From positions 1 to 40,688 of IMG/VR virus record IMGVR_UViG_3300022752_000155: DNA of 40,688 bases; one strand, 5' to 3'. Under the pieces are notes generated by a model. It was not told the DNA's origin, ran no database searches, and worked only from the letters and a program-made list of their open reading frames with translations. Of the stretch, positions 13,462-23,108 are shown one piece after another. Numbering within the stretch: the stretch's first letter is position 1; each line of letters starts with the position of its first letter. The stretch comes from a virus. Position numbers and translations under genes: made by a program.

Positions 13462-14895
13462 ATGCACTATAAATATAAGACTAAGCCTTTTGCGCATCAA
13501 ACAAAAGCCTTAGAAATGTCATGGGATAAAAAAGTATTTGCATACTTTATGGAAATGGGAACTGGTAAATCTAAGGTTCTTATTGATAATATTGCTATGC
13601 TTTATAATAAAGGTCATATCAATGGTGCGCTAATTGTCGCACCTAAAGGTGTTTATAAGAACTGGTTTGACTCTGAAATACCTAATCATATGCCAGATTA
13701 TATAGATAAGAAAATGGTATTATGGGAAGCGACTATTAATAAAACTAAAGAAAAAGAATTAAATACTTTATTTCAATCTAGCTTTGATCTTCATATTTTA
13801 ATTATGAATGTTGAAGCATTCTCTACTAAAAAAGGAAAACAATTTGCAGAAAAATTTTTAAGTTGCCATAAAACTTTAATGGCAATAGATGAATCAACTA
13901 CCATTAAAAATCCAGAAGCTATTAGAACTAAAACAATTATAGGTATTGGTCGTGATGTTAAATATAAAAGAATATTAACAGGATCGCCGGTAACTAAATC
14001 TCCATTAGATTTATTTACACAATGTTATTTTTTAGATCCATGGCTTTTAGATCATCAGTCTTATTATTCATTTAAAACTAGATATGCTATTACAAAACAA
14101 ATTAATGTATCTGGTCGTATGGTCCATTTAGTTGTTGGTTATAGAAATCTTGGAGAATTATCTGATAAAATAAAACCATTTTCTTTTAGAGTATTAAAAG
14201 ATGATTGTTTAGATTTACCACCTAAAACTTTTATGAAAAGAATTGTGCAACTTAGTGCAGAACAAAAGAAAGTATATGATCAAATGAAACAAATGGCTCT
14301 TGCTATTTTAAATGGTAAGATGGTTACGACTGCAACTGTACTAACTCAATTAATGAGATTGCATCAAATAACTTGTGGTCATTTTAAATCTGATGATGGA
14401 GATATTCAAATTCTTAAAAATGAAAGATTAGATGAATTGTTAGATGTATTAGATGAAGTAGAAGGTAAGGCAGTTATATGGGCCCACTATAGATATGATA
14501 TAGAAGTTATTGTTGAAGCTATTAAAAAAAGATACGGAGATAATACGGTAGTAACTTATTATGGTGATACCACTACTGAAGATAGACAAAAAGCAATTAA
14601 ATTAATTCAAAACCCAGATAGCCCTGTAAGATTTATTGTAGGTACACCTCAAACAGGTGGATATGGAATTACATTAACAGGCGCATCTACTATGATTTAT
14701 TATTCTAATGGTTATGATTTAGAAAAACGTCAACAATCTGAAGCTAGGATTGATCGTATTGGTCAAGAAAAACCTATGACTTATATTGATATTATTGCGG
14801 AAGGCACCGTAGATGAAAAAATCGTAGATGCCCTCCGTAAAAAAGTTGATATCGCCTCTAAAGTTATGGGCGAAGAACTAAAGGCTTGGATTTAA
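13462..14895 (+). CDS. SNF2-type superfamily 2 helicase
   Basis: Start chosen at the ATG giving MHYKYKTKPF; a longer TTG-start reading begins inside the promoter -35 box. Q motif AHQ (11-13), Walker A GTGKS (33-37), motif II IDEST, motif III LTGSPVTKSP, and the C-terminal RecA domain with AVIWAHYR, VTYYGDTTTEDR, QTGGYGITLTGA and QSEARIDRIGQ. This is the SWI2/SNF2 layout of phage and restriction-linked translocases, which remodel DNA-protein complexes. At 477 aa it has only the core. The only other plus-strand gene besides terS; its partner is unknown. Confidence 0.93.
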   Translation: MHYKYKTKPFAHQTKALEMSWDKKVFAYFMEMGTGKSKVLIDNIAMLYNKGHINGALIVAPKGVYKNWFDSEIPNHMPDYIDKKMVLWEATINKTKEKELNTLFQSSFDLHILIMNVEAFSTKKGKQFAEKFLSCHKTLMAIDESTTIKNPEAIRTKTIIGIGRDVKYKRILTGSPVTKSPLDLFTQCYFLDPWLLDHQSYYSFKTRYAITKQINVSGRMVHLVVGYRNLGELSDKIKPFSFRVLKDDCLDLPPKTFMKRIVQLSAEQKKVYDQMKQMALAILNGKMVTTATVLTQLMRLHQITCGHFKSDDGDIQILKNERLDELLDVLDEVEGKAVIWAHYRYDIEVIVEAIKKRYGDNTVVTYYGDTTTEDRQKAIKLIQNPDSPVRFIVGTPQTGGYGITLTGASTMIYYSNGYDLEKRQQSEARIDRIGQEKPMTYIDIIAEGTVDEKIVDALRKKVDIASKVMGEELKAWI

Positions 14896-14927
14896 CCAAT
14901 CCATTTCGTCCTGATTATAAGGCATCA

Positions 14928-15374
14928 TTATTTTATATTTATTTTAACGCCTTCAATTTCTTTTGGTTCATTAAAACCAAATTTAATTTTAAGTAGACCA
15001 TCTTTCATTTCAGCTTCATCAACTATTACATCTTTAGCTAATTCAAACTGTTTAAAAAATTTTCTAAATGCTAGACCTTGTTTTACATAGTCTACATTTT
15101 TATTTTCTACTTTTCCTTCTACTGTTAAGATACCATCTTTAACTTCTACAAGTACGTTTTCTTTATTGTATCCAGCTAAACCGATTTCTAAACCGTATTT
15201 ACCTTTTGAGTATTTAACTAAGTTATAGAATGGAAATGATTGTACTTTTGACCACGTGTCAAAAATATTTTCAAAGGCATCATCAAAAAATTTTGTTGAT
15301 CCGTTGAATATTTCTTTTTGTATTTTGTTTACATCTAGTAAACCATTGTTTGGGAATAATGAATTGAAAGTCAT
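14928..15374 (-). CDS. Small heat shock protein (Hsp20/alpha-crystallin)
   Basis: AAAGGAG precedes the ATG at 15374, fixing the start at MTFNSLFPNN (148 aa). The alpha-crystallin domain covers about residues 55-148: FPFYNLVKYSKGKYGLEIGL, ENVLVEVKDGILTVEG and the end LAKDVIVDEAEMKDGLLKIKFG, with A.MKDGLL in place of A..NGVL. The N-terminus is short and the C-terminal IXI-like motif is VKINIK. Such phage chaperones may aid virion assembly or protect host proteins in infection. Last gene of the late block; converges on the SNF2 gene 32 bases away. Confidence 0.9.
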   Translation of the reverse strand: MTFNSLFPNNGLLDVNKIQKEIFNGSTKFFDDAFENIFDTWSKVQSFPFYNLVKYSKGKYGLEIGLAGYNKENVLVEVKDGILTVEGKVENKNVDYVKQGLAFRKFFKQFELAKDVIVDEAEMKDGLLKIKFGFNEPKEIEGVKINIK

Positions 15375-15443
15375 TATTATCTCCTTTGTTAAGCAAGTTA
15401 ATAGGTCCATCCACATGATGCAACCTTGGAGATATATAATGAT

Positions 15444-15824
15444 TTATTTTAAAATTTCAAGGTTATGTTCTCTGTCTAAAAATTTATATTCTATTTTTGT
15501 AGTATTAAAATCGTTCTTTATTTTTTCACATATCTTTATAGGGTCAAATTCACCGCAAGAGTAAACGTCAAATTGAAGCAAGGCGGGATCAGGCTCATCC
15601 CAAACATGCATTACTATATGAGATGTTTCAATAATTGCAGCTCCTGTAATTCCACGATTACCAATCATATGAGAGTACTTAACATAAGGACCCATCATAA
15701 CTTTCATACCTATTTCATGAATAAATTTTTGAAACCATTGCCTAAGTAAACTTTCTTCCATAGGAGGATTTTTTGCCTCTGCTCGGATAATTAGGTGTTT
15801 ATGTACTAGTAATTTATTCTCCAT
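15444..15824 (-). CDS. speD: S-adenosylmethionine decarboxylase proenzyme
   Basis: Makes decarboxylated AdoMet, the aminopropyl donor for spermidine, from a self-cleaved pyruvoyl enzyme. HKHLIIRAEA, then GNRGITGAAII, ETSHIVMHVWDE with S68 (pyruvoyl precursor) and H69, and VYSCGEFDP with C90 match the bacterial class 1b family and its length (126 aa). The residue before the cleavage serine is Thr67 where Glu is usual. Polyamines would condense phage DNA or support host translation. Its stop lies 70 bases before the Hsp20 start and it is the second auxiliary gene of the late block. Confidence 0.9.
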   Translation of the reverse strand: MENKLLVHKHLIIRAEAKNPPMEESLLRQWFQKFIHEIGMKVMMGPYVKYSHMIGNRGITGAAIIETSHIVMHVWDEPDPALLQFDVYSCGEFDPIKICEKIKNDFNTTKIEYKFLDREHNLEILK

Positions 15825-15863
15825 TAGCGCCTGATATAGTTTTTTTAACCTATATGCAATACT

Positions 15864-16085
15864 TTATTTTGCTAAATGAATGGCTATGCCTATTAAAATA
15901 GTTATGGTTGAACCTAGACCGGCAATGATCCACCATATTAATGTGTCAAATTTTTTTTCAAATTTATTATGCATTTCAGAAGACTCTTGTCTTAATTCTC
16001 TTATGTCTCTTTTAACGCCAGTTATGTGGCCATAAAGAGCTACAATATGTTCACCAGTTGTTTCAGGTTCTTTTCCGTTACCCAT
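15864..16085 (-). CDS. Holin-like membrane protein (73 aa)
   Basis: A soluble N-terminus, an acidic/basic coiled coil (HITGVKRDIRELRQESSEM...KFEKKFD, residues 20-47) and one C-terminal transmembrane segment (about 49-70, IWWIIAGLGSTITILIGIAI). This plan resembles XhlA-type holins and phage accessory membrane proteins. It starts within the stop of the ejection-protein gene (TAATG). Holin is the best functional guess; position in the virion block leaves a virion membrane-channel role open. Confidence 0.6.
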   Translation of the reverse strand: MGNGKEPETTGEHIVALYGHITGVKRDIRELRQESSEMHNKFEKKFDTLIWWIIAGLGSTITILIGIAIHLAK

Positions 16086-19000
16086 TATGCTAATCCCCTT
16101 TGTCTTAGTCTCATAACTTTTTCAGATTCACTTAATAAAACACTCTCCGTAGGTGTCAAGCCATTTTGCATCATACCAGCATTTCCTTGAGCAACTTGAG
16201 GTGTAGGTTGTACTACTTGTTGATCAGGCATTGGAGTTGGTGGTAATGGAGCTCTCGCTACTTGCTGCTCGCCACCAGGTGCTTCAGATCGTTTAGTATC
16301 AATTAACCAATCTTCTGGTTTAACATAATCATAGAAATTTGATCCAAGAGGTATTTGTTTCATTAAAGATTTTAATTGATTTAATGTTTGAATAGTTCCT
16401 GAACTATATGGAGCTTCAAATTTTAAATTATCAAATTCACTTTCAAGTGCAGTTCTTTGTTCTCTAAATTTTTTAGCAATAGGATCTGTTATTTCAAAAG
16501 GGTAAAATCTACCAGTAGCAATATGATTATAAGCATTAGTTTCACCTCTATCTATAAATTTTTTACGAAGATCTTGAGGTGATACTTCTAATATTTCAGC
16601 TAAATCATTTACTTGTTTCATTTTATTCATAACAGAATATCTTTGTGCATTAGCTTCTATGTATCTTTTAATAATATCATCATGACTTATTTCACCACCT
16701 TTTAAAACTTCCCCAGAAAATAAACCTCGAGTATTTCTAATACCTGATTTAAATTCATTAATTTTAAAATCCATTTTCTTTAATACTTCAGAAGGAGGCA
16801 TTGGAATTCCTCTTAATCCATAAAAACCACCTATTTCATCAGATACATTATATTTTTCTCCTCTTTCACCTGGAGTTCCTGATATTGCTTTTTCTAAACG
16901 TTGAAACTGTGGAATAGAAAAAGGTGCATATTGTTTAGCAACATATTCTAAACCTTTACTAAATTTTTCACCCATAGATGCATCTGGATTCCAAATCTGA
17001 CGTCCATCTGCTGTCTTTCCACCTCTTGCCCAAAGATCAAACATCATAGTTACATATGCTGATGGTTCCATAAACGGTGCAAATAAATTTTTTGTACCTG
17101 TGACTAAACCTTTAAATAATCCTACCATTAAAGGTGAATTAGGATTAAATACTCTTTCTTTTTCAATTCCATTTATAACAGATTGCGCTGGTCCTGTTAC
17201 AGTATTGTAAACAAATGTTCCACTTGCATCTATAAATTTTAAATCTCCATTTTGATCTCTATAAACAAAGATAGCATTTTCTTTTGAGAATAAAGGAAGA
17301 AACTCTCTTAATGCTGCAACTTGATCTTGGGTTACACCATATAAACCTCTACCAATTGCATTAATAGTAGGTATTGCAATTGCAGTTACTCCTGCAAATG
17401 AAGCTAAACCTTTTAATCCAATTTCTCTTGTTACTGGATTCATTGCTTCTTTAATTCCAAGTTCTATAGAATTAGCACTAGTGGATATAATTTGAGCTGG
17501 CCAAGATATAAAGTTACCTACAGGTAATCTTCTTAAACCTTTAATGAAATCAGGAACAAATGAATAATTAGGTAATGTATCTCTAACAATTTTAGCTGCT
17601 TCTTTCATAATTGTTAGATCATCTGGCATTTTTTTAATTATGCCTTTTTTAAGTGCATTTGCATAAGCTTGTTTATATTTATAATTTTCAGCAAAGAAGT
17701 TATATGCTTTCCATAATTCATCTTCAGCTAAATATAAATCAGTAGCAATTTGATAACTTCTTTTTGCACCTTTAGCTACAGCTTCAACTGTTTCACCTAC
17801 CACTGGTAATTTTCTTTTTAGTCCATCATTAAATTTATTAACTAATCTTGTATAAAAATCTCCACCTTTAGACATATCATCTAAAAGACCTTGTAAATCT
17901 TTTGCAGTAGCACTTGTACCCATTATATTTTGTTCAGCTAAAAATTTATATAATTGCTGATCTTTAGGTGTATTTCTATATAACAATTGAGGTTGTACTA
18001 AATTAAAAGATTTTTTAAAATCAGAAGCTATCTCTACAGGGTTTAAAAAGAAATTACCTCTAGCTGCTGTGAACACACTATTAGATACAAAGTTTCTAGT
18101 ATGACTGAAAGGTCCTAAAATTGTTTTTGATATTTGAAATACTCCTTTAGGAACTAAAACTAAATGTTGATATAATGCACTTTTAAATACAGGATCCCAA
18201 AATAATTTATCACTAAAATTTAATGCATCAGCAAATTCTTGTGATGTAAACTTACCATTTAAAGGATTTGTATAAACTTCTTCACCTAATGGTGATTTAA
18301 TTTGTAAACCTTGTTTATTTTTAATAATAGGTCTGTTTGTTAAATTGATTACTGCATCGTTGTATGTTGGATATACAATTCCTCTTTCTCCATTTTTAAT
18401 AGCTTCATCACTTAATTTTAATACATTGTCATAAAATTTATTTCTAGCATCTAATGTTGCTAAATCTTCCATGATGTTAACAATAGAATTTCTTATATCT
18501 CTTTTCTGTCCAAATAATCTTTGAAATGCTCTTAAGTCTTCTGGTGTTTTAATTAATTCAGTTGGTGTAAATTTACCGCCTTTTATATTTTTAGCTATAT
18601 TAATTAATTGAGTTCCTTTATCACTTAAAGCACTTTGTTCTCCAATAATAAATTCTGGAGTCTTTGTAACTTCATTATATTTAACGTTACTGATAATATC
18701 ATTCATAATATTATCTAGTTGATCAGCATCTAAAGTTTTACCATTACCTTTTGCATAACGAGCTAATACATTTTTAGTTGCTTGAATATCAGAATCAGAT
18801 GGTTTGTAGTTTAACCAAGGAATAATACTTCTATCTGACATTATTTTATATTCAGAATTAAACATAGTTTTCATTCTGTCAGACATTAGTTTATTAAACT
18901 CTACACTTCCAACTTGAACGTTATCACTGTTTAAAACATTATTTTTTAAAACATTAAATTCGTTTCTAGCTGCTATTAACTCAGTTACTACTCTATCTAC

Positions 19001-20425
19001 TTGTTTAGAATTTATTCCAACTGACTTTGCAAACGTTTCAAATTCATTCATTGCTTTTGTAGGAAATCCATAGAATTCAATTTTTCCACCGCGAACTGTA
19101 TCTTCACCCGCAAGTAATAATTCATCTAATCTACCTATAATTCTTTTAAATGCAGGATTTCCTGTAGATATTCCAGATTCTTTTGCAACTTTACCAAGTG
19201 CTTGATCAATGTTTCTTAATAAATCTTTAGCAGTTACTTTAGCTGCAGTCTCAGTACCTTCTACTTGTTTAGTTGCTTCAAATAATTCTTGAGATAATTT
19301 ACCCCTAGCTCTAAATGGAGATACAAAATATTTATCTATCCATCTATCAAGAAGACTATTGCTATAAGCCATGTCTTTTCCATATTTAGCAATCTGTTGT
19401 ACAAGTCCTACTCCATAAGCAAATGGAATACCTACAATAGCATTGTCAGCTCCAAATTTAATTCTGTTATATATTTTTCTAGCTGCTTCATCTTGTGATT
19501 CTTCTTTTTTAAATCTATCTATTTCAAATGGACTACTAACACCGGATACATCTTTAAAAGTATCTCCCAATAATGTTCCAATATCTTCTGAGTCCGCAAC
19601 TAATGCTGCCCCTGCGCCAAATCCACCTGCACCAACAGCTATGGTTATAAATTTATCTTTAGTTGTCATATTGTTAAGATTAGATGCTTTCTCTATTGCT
19701 TTACCTAAAGCTGTACTTGGTTTTACTAATTTATTTGCTTTAGCAGCTTCTACATAATTTTTTGCAATCTGTTCTATTCTTAAAGCATTTAATGGTTTAG
19801 AAACAATTGCAGAACCTATTTTTCCAGCACCATATAATTGCGCTATACCATCTGTTAATCTTCCAACTGCACCACTATATGCAATATCTTTTGATTCTTG
19901 TTCTATTCTTCCTAAGAAAGTTCCATTAATTGCATCCTCAAGTTTAGTTATATATCTGTCTTCAACAGGAATACCATTACCTCTTACAAAGTCTCCAATC
20001 TCAGCAGCAAGTGAAAAACCTTGACGTGGAACAGCAATACTTGCATGGATTAAACCAGCAGATGCTTGTTCTATATAATTGTAATCTGATTTAGGTTCTT
20101 GCTTCTCGCCTTTCGCTGCTTTGTATAATCTACTAAATATTCTTTCAGTTTCACTAGCACCATAGATAATAGGTTTACCTTCAGCATCATATTTAATCTC
20201 AATAGTTTTTTTAGGTTGTTCTGGTTTAGGAGCTTTGTATGTTAATTCTAGTCCACCTGTGATTTCAGATTCACTTGGTAATTCTCTAAGCTCAGCTTTT
20301 TCAGGTACTTCTACTTTAGGTATAGTATCTGCTAATACTTCTTCTTTAACAACAGGTGGTTCTATGTCCACATTGTTATATATTTCTATTGGATTAGAGG
20401 TTTCTTGAAGATTATCTTCTTCCAT
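16085..20425 (-). CDS. Very large internal virion/ejection protein (1446 aa)
   Basis: The largest gene. GGAGG precedes the ATG. An acidic, proline-rich N-terminus (1-75) leads to a long helical protein with several hydrophobic, glycine/alanine-rich segments (for example near 255-285 and 335-355, and around GLASFAGVTAIAIPTINAIG) and a Gln/Pro-rich end. Size, late position and adjacency to Gln- and Gly-rich proteins match podovirus ejection proteins such as T7 gp16, which cross the envelope with the DNA. No lytic transglycosylase motif was seen. Function is inferred from type and context. Confidence 0.7.
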   Translation of the reverse strand: MEEDNLQETSNPIEIYNNVDIEPPVVKEEVLADTIPKVEVPEKAELRELPSESEITGGLELTYKAPKPEQPKKTIEIKYDAEGKPIIYGASETERIFSRLYKAAKGEKQEPKSDYNYIEQASAGLIHASIAVPRQGFSLAAEIGDFVRGNGIPVEDRYITKLEDAINGTFLGRIEQESKDIAYSGAVGRLTDGIAQLYGAGKIGSAIVSKPLNALRIEQIAKNYVEAAKANKLVKPSTALGKAIEKASNLNNMTTKDKFITIAVGAGGFGAGAALVADSEDIGTLLGDTFKDVSGVSSPFEIDRFKKEESQDEAARKIYNRIKFGADNAIVGIPFAYGVGLVQQIAKYGKDMAYSNSLLDRWIDKYFVSPFRARGKLSQELFEATKQVEGTETAAKVTAKDLLRNIDQALGKVAKESGISTGNPAFKRIIGRLDELLLAGEDTVRGGKIEFYGFPTKAMNEFETFAKSVGINSKQVDRVVTELIAARNEFNVLKNNVLNSDNVQVGSVEFNKLMSDRMKTMFNSEYKIMSDRSIIPWLNYKPSDSDIQATKNVLARYAKGNGKTLDADQLDNIMNDIISNVKYNEVTKTPEFIIGEQSALSDKGTQLINIAKNIKGGKFTPTELIKTPEDLRAFQRLFGQKRDIRNSIVNIMEDLATLDARNKFYDNVLKLSDEAIKNGERGIVYPTYNDAVINLTNRPIIKNKQGLQIKSPLGEEVYTNPLNGKFTSQEFADALNFSDKLFWDPVFKSALYQHLVLVPKGVFQISKTILGPFSHTRNFVSNSVFTAARGNFFLNPVEIASDFKKSFNLVQPQLLYRNTPKDQQLYKFLAEQNIMGTSATAKDLQGLLDDMSKGGDFYTRLVNKFNDGLKRKLPVVGETVEAVAKGAKRSYQIATDLYLAEDELWKAYNFFAENYKYKQAYANALKKGIIKKMPDDLTIMKEAAKIVRDTLPNYSFVPDFIKGLRRLPVGNFISWPAQIISTSANSIELGIKEAMNPVTREIGLKGLASFAGVTAIAIPTINAIGRGLYGVTQDQVAALREFLPLFSKENAIFVYRDQNGDLKFIDASGTFVYNTVTGPAQSVINGIEKERVFNPNSPLMVGLFKGLVTGTKNLFAPFMEPSAYVTMMFDLWARGGKTADGRQIWNPDASMGEKFSKGLEYVAKQYAPFSIPQFQRLEKAISGTPGERGEKYNVSDEIGGFYGLRGIPMPPSEVLKKMDFKINEFKSGIRNTRGLFSGEVLKGGEISHDDIIKRYIEANAQRYSVMNKMKQVNDLAEILEVSPQDLRKKFIDRGETNAYNHIATGRFYPFEITDPIAKKFREQRTALESEFDNLKFEAPYSSGTIQTLNQLKSLMKQIPLGSNFYDYVKPEDWLIDTKRSEAPGGEQQVARAPLPPTPMPDQQVVQPTPQVAQGNAGMMQNGLTPTESVLLSESEKVMRLRQRGLA

Positions 20426-20433
20426 TGTACCTC

Positions 20434-21339
20434 CTATACTTTTCTAAGAAGCTTAAATGTACCTTGTCCTGCGTAATAGTATAGTGATTTAGTAGTTGGA
20501 TCAAAAACAACATCATTAGCTTTATATAACTTTCCTTGACTTTGTAATTTATCTGCTTTTATTTTAATATCTCCACTAGCTTGTGGTTCAACAAAATTAG
20601 AATTTATTTCACCTTTAAATCTGTTTGATTCATCTTTAATTTTTTCATCACTTGGATGCGCATATTGATATTGTATTTTAGCAAAAGATAATGCAGTTGC
20701 ATAATCATAACCTTTATCTTTAGCAATAGTTTTAGCAAGTTCATCTATTTTATCTTCTGGTGATTTAGACTTTAAAAATGGATTTGCATCTATACCTAGT
20801 TCTTTTCTAGCAAAAGCTGTATATGCTCTTTTATAACTTTCAGGATCTTTTGGATCTCCAAACATTCCCATTGCTGCAGCTTCTTTTGCTTTTCTTTGTA
20901 TAGCTAAAAGATCATTTTTAGTCATACCTTTAAGAGATGCTAATGCAGCTTGTGCACCATATTTAGACGCTGCTTGAAGTTTAGGTTGTTGTACGGCTTG
21001 AAATCTTTGCGCAGTTTTACCTAAAGCAGATCCCCATGTCTGTAATTCTGTTGGATCAGCAGCAGAAGCACCAAATGAAGTTAAAAAATCAGAAACTATT
21101 TCTTTATCACTTGGTAAAGTTTTTTCTTTAATAATATCGTATGCAGCTTTTAAAATTTCAGGATTTATTTTTTCTTCGTCTTTTGCAGAAAGACTTACAA
21201 TATCATTTTGTTGTGCACCTTCTTCATCAGTGCCATCTTCATATCTAGCTCTTGGTGTATCTAAACCAGAAGTTATACCCGTACCGTAAGCTACAGATCC
21301 CCCTCTTCTAAACATTGGTCTTTTTAAAATGTTAGCCAT
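20434..21339 (-). CDS. Internal-virion-type protein with N-terminal RRGG (301 aa)
   Basis: Starts MANILKRPMFRRGGSVAYG and then DTPRARYEDG, a start that in my memory marks a family of marine podovirus virion proteins. The rest is mostly helical: IVSDFLTSFGASAADP, WGSALGKTAQRFQAVQQPKL, AALASLKGMTKNDLLAIQRK and YRKA-like repeats, and a beta-rich end (ITKSLYYYAGQGTFKLL-like). Lies between the ejection protein and the Gln-rich protein and is probably in the virion interior or tail. Function unknown. Confidence 0.68.
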   Translation of the reverse strand: MANILKRPMFRRGGSVAYGTGITSGLDTPRARYEDGTDEEGAQQNDIVSLSAKDEEKINPEILKAAYDIIKEKTLPSDKEIVSDFLTSFGASAADPTELQTWGSALGKTAQRFQAVQQPKLQAASKYGAQAALASLKGMTKNDLLAIQRKAKEAAAMGMFGDPKDPESYKRAYTAFARKELGIDANPFLKSKSPEDKIDELAKTIAKDKGYDYATALSFAKIQYQYAHPSDEKIKDESNRFKGEINSNFVEPQASGDIKIKADKLQSQGKLYKANDVVFDPTTKSLYYYAGQGTFKLLRKV

Positions 21340-21345
21340 AATTTA

Positions 21346-22452
21346 TTAATAATTAGTATATTCAGGTAAACCACCTGTATAATCTCCAGTTATTAAATCA
21401 TAATCTGTATAGTTTGGTTCACCACCTGTATCTCCAGGGAAAAAAGGAGGAGTATCCCAAAAACTAGGATCAATTGGAGTATCCCACCAGTTTCTTGGTA
21501 TTGAAGGTAATCCTGTATTATTTGTTCCTGTTGTACCTGTTTTAGGTAAAGGTTTATTAGTATTTGGATCAATACCTGATCTTATAAGTAATGCATCTCT
21601 AGCTGCTTTTGATTGCAAATATGGACCATAAATACCTGCAAACGCTTGAGCACCAGTTAAATATGGATTTGTTGTTATAGGTTGACCAGGAGTTGCTGGA
21701 GTAGCTTGAGCAATATTTCCAAATAAACTTGCGATACCACTTAATCTTTGTAATGGATATTGATTTTGTATAGCAGCACCTTGTTGCAATGCATTTAAAA
21801 TTCCTTGTTGATAATTTTGTTGTTGCCCACCTAATTGACCTAACATTGAAATATTAGAAGCAGCTAATGAAGGTTGTAAAGTAGCTAAAGATGTTTGTTG
21901 ACCAAATCCAATATTTGCTTGGTTTTGAGCTTGACCAAATCCTGTGTTTCTTAATTGTGCTTCTATAAAAGCTCTATTCCTGTCGCTCGCTGCTTGATAC
22001 TCAGCTCTTTGTATTCCTTCTCTAGCTCCACCAAATGCACCTGCATTCACTGCATTAGCAGCAAGAGGCGCTAAACCTTTTTGTGCTTGTATATCATAAT
22101 TTGCTAATGTCGTATTAATAACATCTTGTTGATAAGGAGACATGTATTGTTGATAACCTTGTGGTCCTGCTAATTGAGCTGCTCCTTGTAAAAATGGTTC
22201 ATAACCTGCAATACCAGTTCCTTGACCGGCACCTAAAACTTCACCTTGTTGATTAAATTGTAATGCACCAAGACCTGCTTGAGTTGCACCTTGTTGTAGA
22301 GCTTGTTGTTGTAATACGTTTTGTCCGGCAACTTGTGGAAGTAATCCACTAATATCTTGAGGTTGAGTTAATTGACCTGCAGCATAGTTAGTAAGCATTT
22401 CTCCAAATGGTTGAAGAAAAGGTGCTGCGTATGTTCCTGTAGTAGTTGCCAT
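21346..22452 (-). CDS. Gln/Ala-rich internal-virion-type protein (368 aa)
   Basis: Composition is Gln, Ala and Gly, low in Lys. FLQPFGEMLTNYAAG opens it; YMSPYQQDVINTTL (about 102-115) and AVNAGAFGGAREGI (about 130-145) are family-like landmarks recalled from marine podovirus proteins, and the last 80 residues are Pro/Gly/Thr-rich. The Gln-rich helical repeats resemble proteins ejected with DNA. Starts in a TAATG overlap with the 218-aa gene. Confidence 0.68.
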   Translation of the reverse strand: MATTTGTYAAPFLQPFGEMLTNYAAGQLTQPQDISGLLPQVAGQNVLQQQALQQGATQAGLGALQFNQQGEVLGAGQGTGIAGYEPFLQGAAQLAGPQGYQQYMSPYQQDVINTTLANYDIQAQKGLAPLAANAVNAGAFGGAREGIQRAEYQAASDRNRAFIEAQLRNTGFGQAQNQANIGFGQQTSLATLQPSLAASNISMLGQLGGQQQNYQQGILNALQQGAAIQNQYPLQRLSGIASLFGNIAQATPATPGQPITTNPYLTGAQAFAGIYGPYLQSKAARDALLIRSGIDPNTNKPLPKTGTTGTNNTGLPSIPRNWWDTPIDPSFWDTPPFFPGDTGGEPNYTDYDLITGDYTGGLPEYTNY

Positions 22453-23108
22453 TATTTACCTTCCAATTTTTTCATAAGAGCATACATTTTTTTAGCTCCT
22501 TCTTTAACACTACCACCACCTGCATTTCGTACAGCATCAGCAGTGAACACAAATTCATTATTACTTAACATAGCAGGTATATCATCTGCTCGTTCTTTTT
22601 TACCAATAGGAGGAACAAATCCACCTTCATCTCTGTAATCAATTTCCATTATACCACCTTTAGCTTGTTTATTCATAATATATTCATGTAATTGATCTAA
22701 TTCTTCTGGTGTAAGTTGATGTAATGGTCTTCCAAATAATTTTAATGCAAGATCATTTCTTTCAGCATCTGGATTTGGATCAGATCTTGGAGAAGACATT
22801 CCACCTTTTTGAAATCCAGTTATTCCACCTGGAGCTTTTTGTTGTATTCCTTGTTGAAGTTTGGAAACAATCATTTGTATTTGATCTTGAGGAATACCAA
22901 CGATAGAAGATATAGTTGACATATCTGCCCCTTTTTTAAGCATAGTAACTATCATTGCTACTTGTTGTTGAGTTATTTGTGGTTGAGAACCATTTGCATA
23001 GCCAACTCTTCCACCTTTTAAATAACCTTTTTGTTTAGCCATTTGTAAAATTTTTTTTGCTAATTCAGGTTTTTGCATTAACATAGCTCTTAATTTTTCT
23101 CTATCCAT
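22452..23108 (-). CDS. Virion protein with repeated KGG motifs and a 'DDIPAMLSNNEFVF' domain (218 aa)
   Basis: Three K-G-G-hydrophobic motifs occur, at residues 31-33 (followed by R), 101-103 and 150-152, with EGGFVPP at 161. The C-terminal domain RADDIPAMLSNNEFVFTADAV (from about 172) is a signature of phage proteins at tail-tip or internal positions. It also carries a small internal HTH-like region (45-90). Function unknown. It is flanked by two other proteins with the same KGG motif, discussed in the findings. Confidence 0.7.
   Translation of the reverse strand: MDREKLRAMLMQKPELAKKILQMAKQKGYLKGGRVGYANGSQPQITQQQVAMIVTMLKKGADMSTISSIVGIPQDQIQMIVSKLQQGIQQKAPGGITGFQKGGMSSPRSDPNPDAERNDLALKLFGRPLHQLTPEELDQLHEYIMNKQAKGGIMEIDYRDEGGFVPPIGKKERADDIPAMLSNNEFVFTADAVRNAGGGSVKEGAKKMYALMKKLEGK

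Noticed and set aside
14887-14903. TGGATT/AATCCA mini-hairpin between the convergent SNF2 and Hsp20 genes
   Set aside because: Six pairs and no proper T-run make it too weak to call as a terminator.
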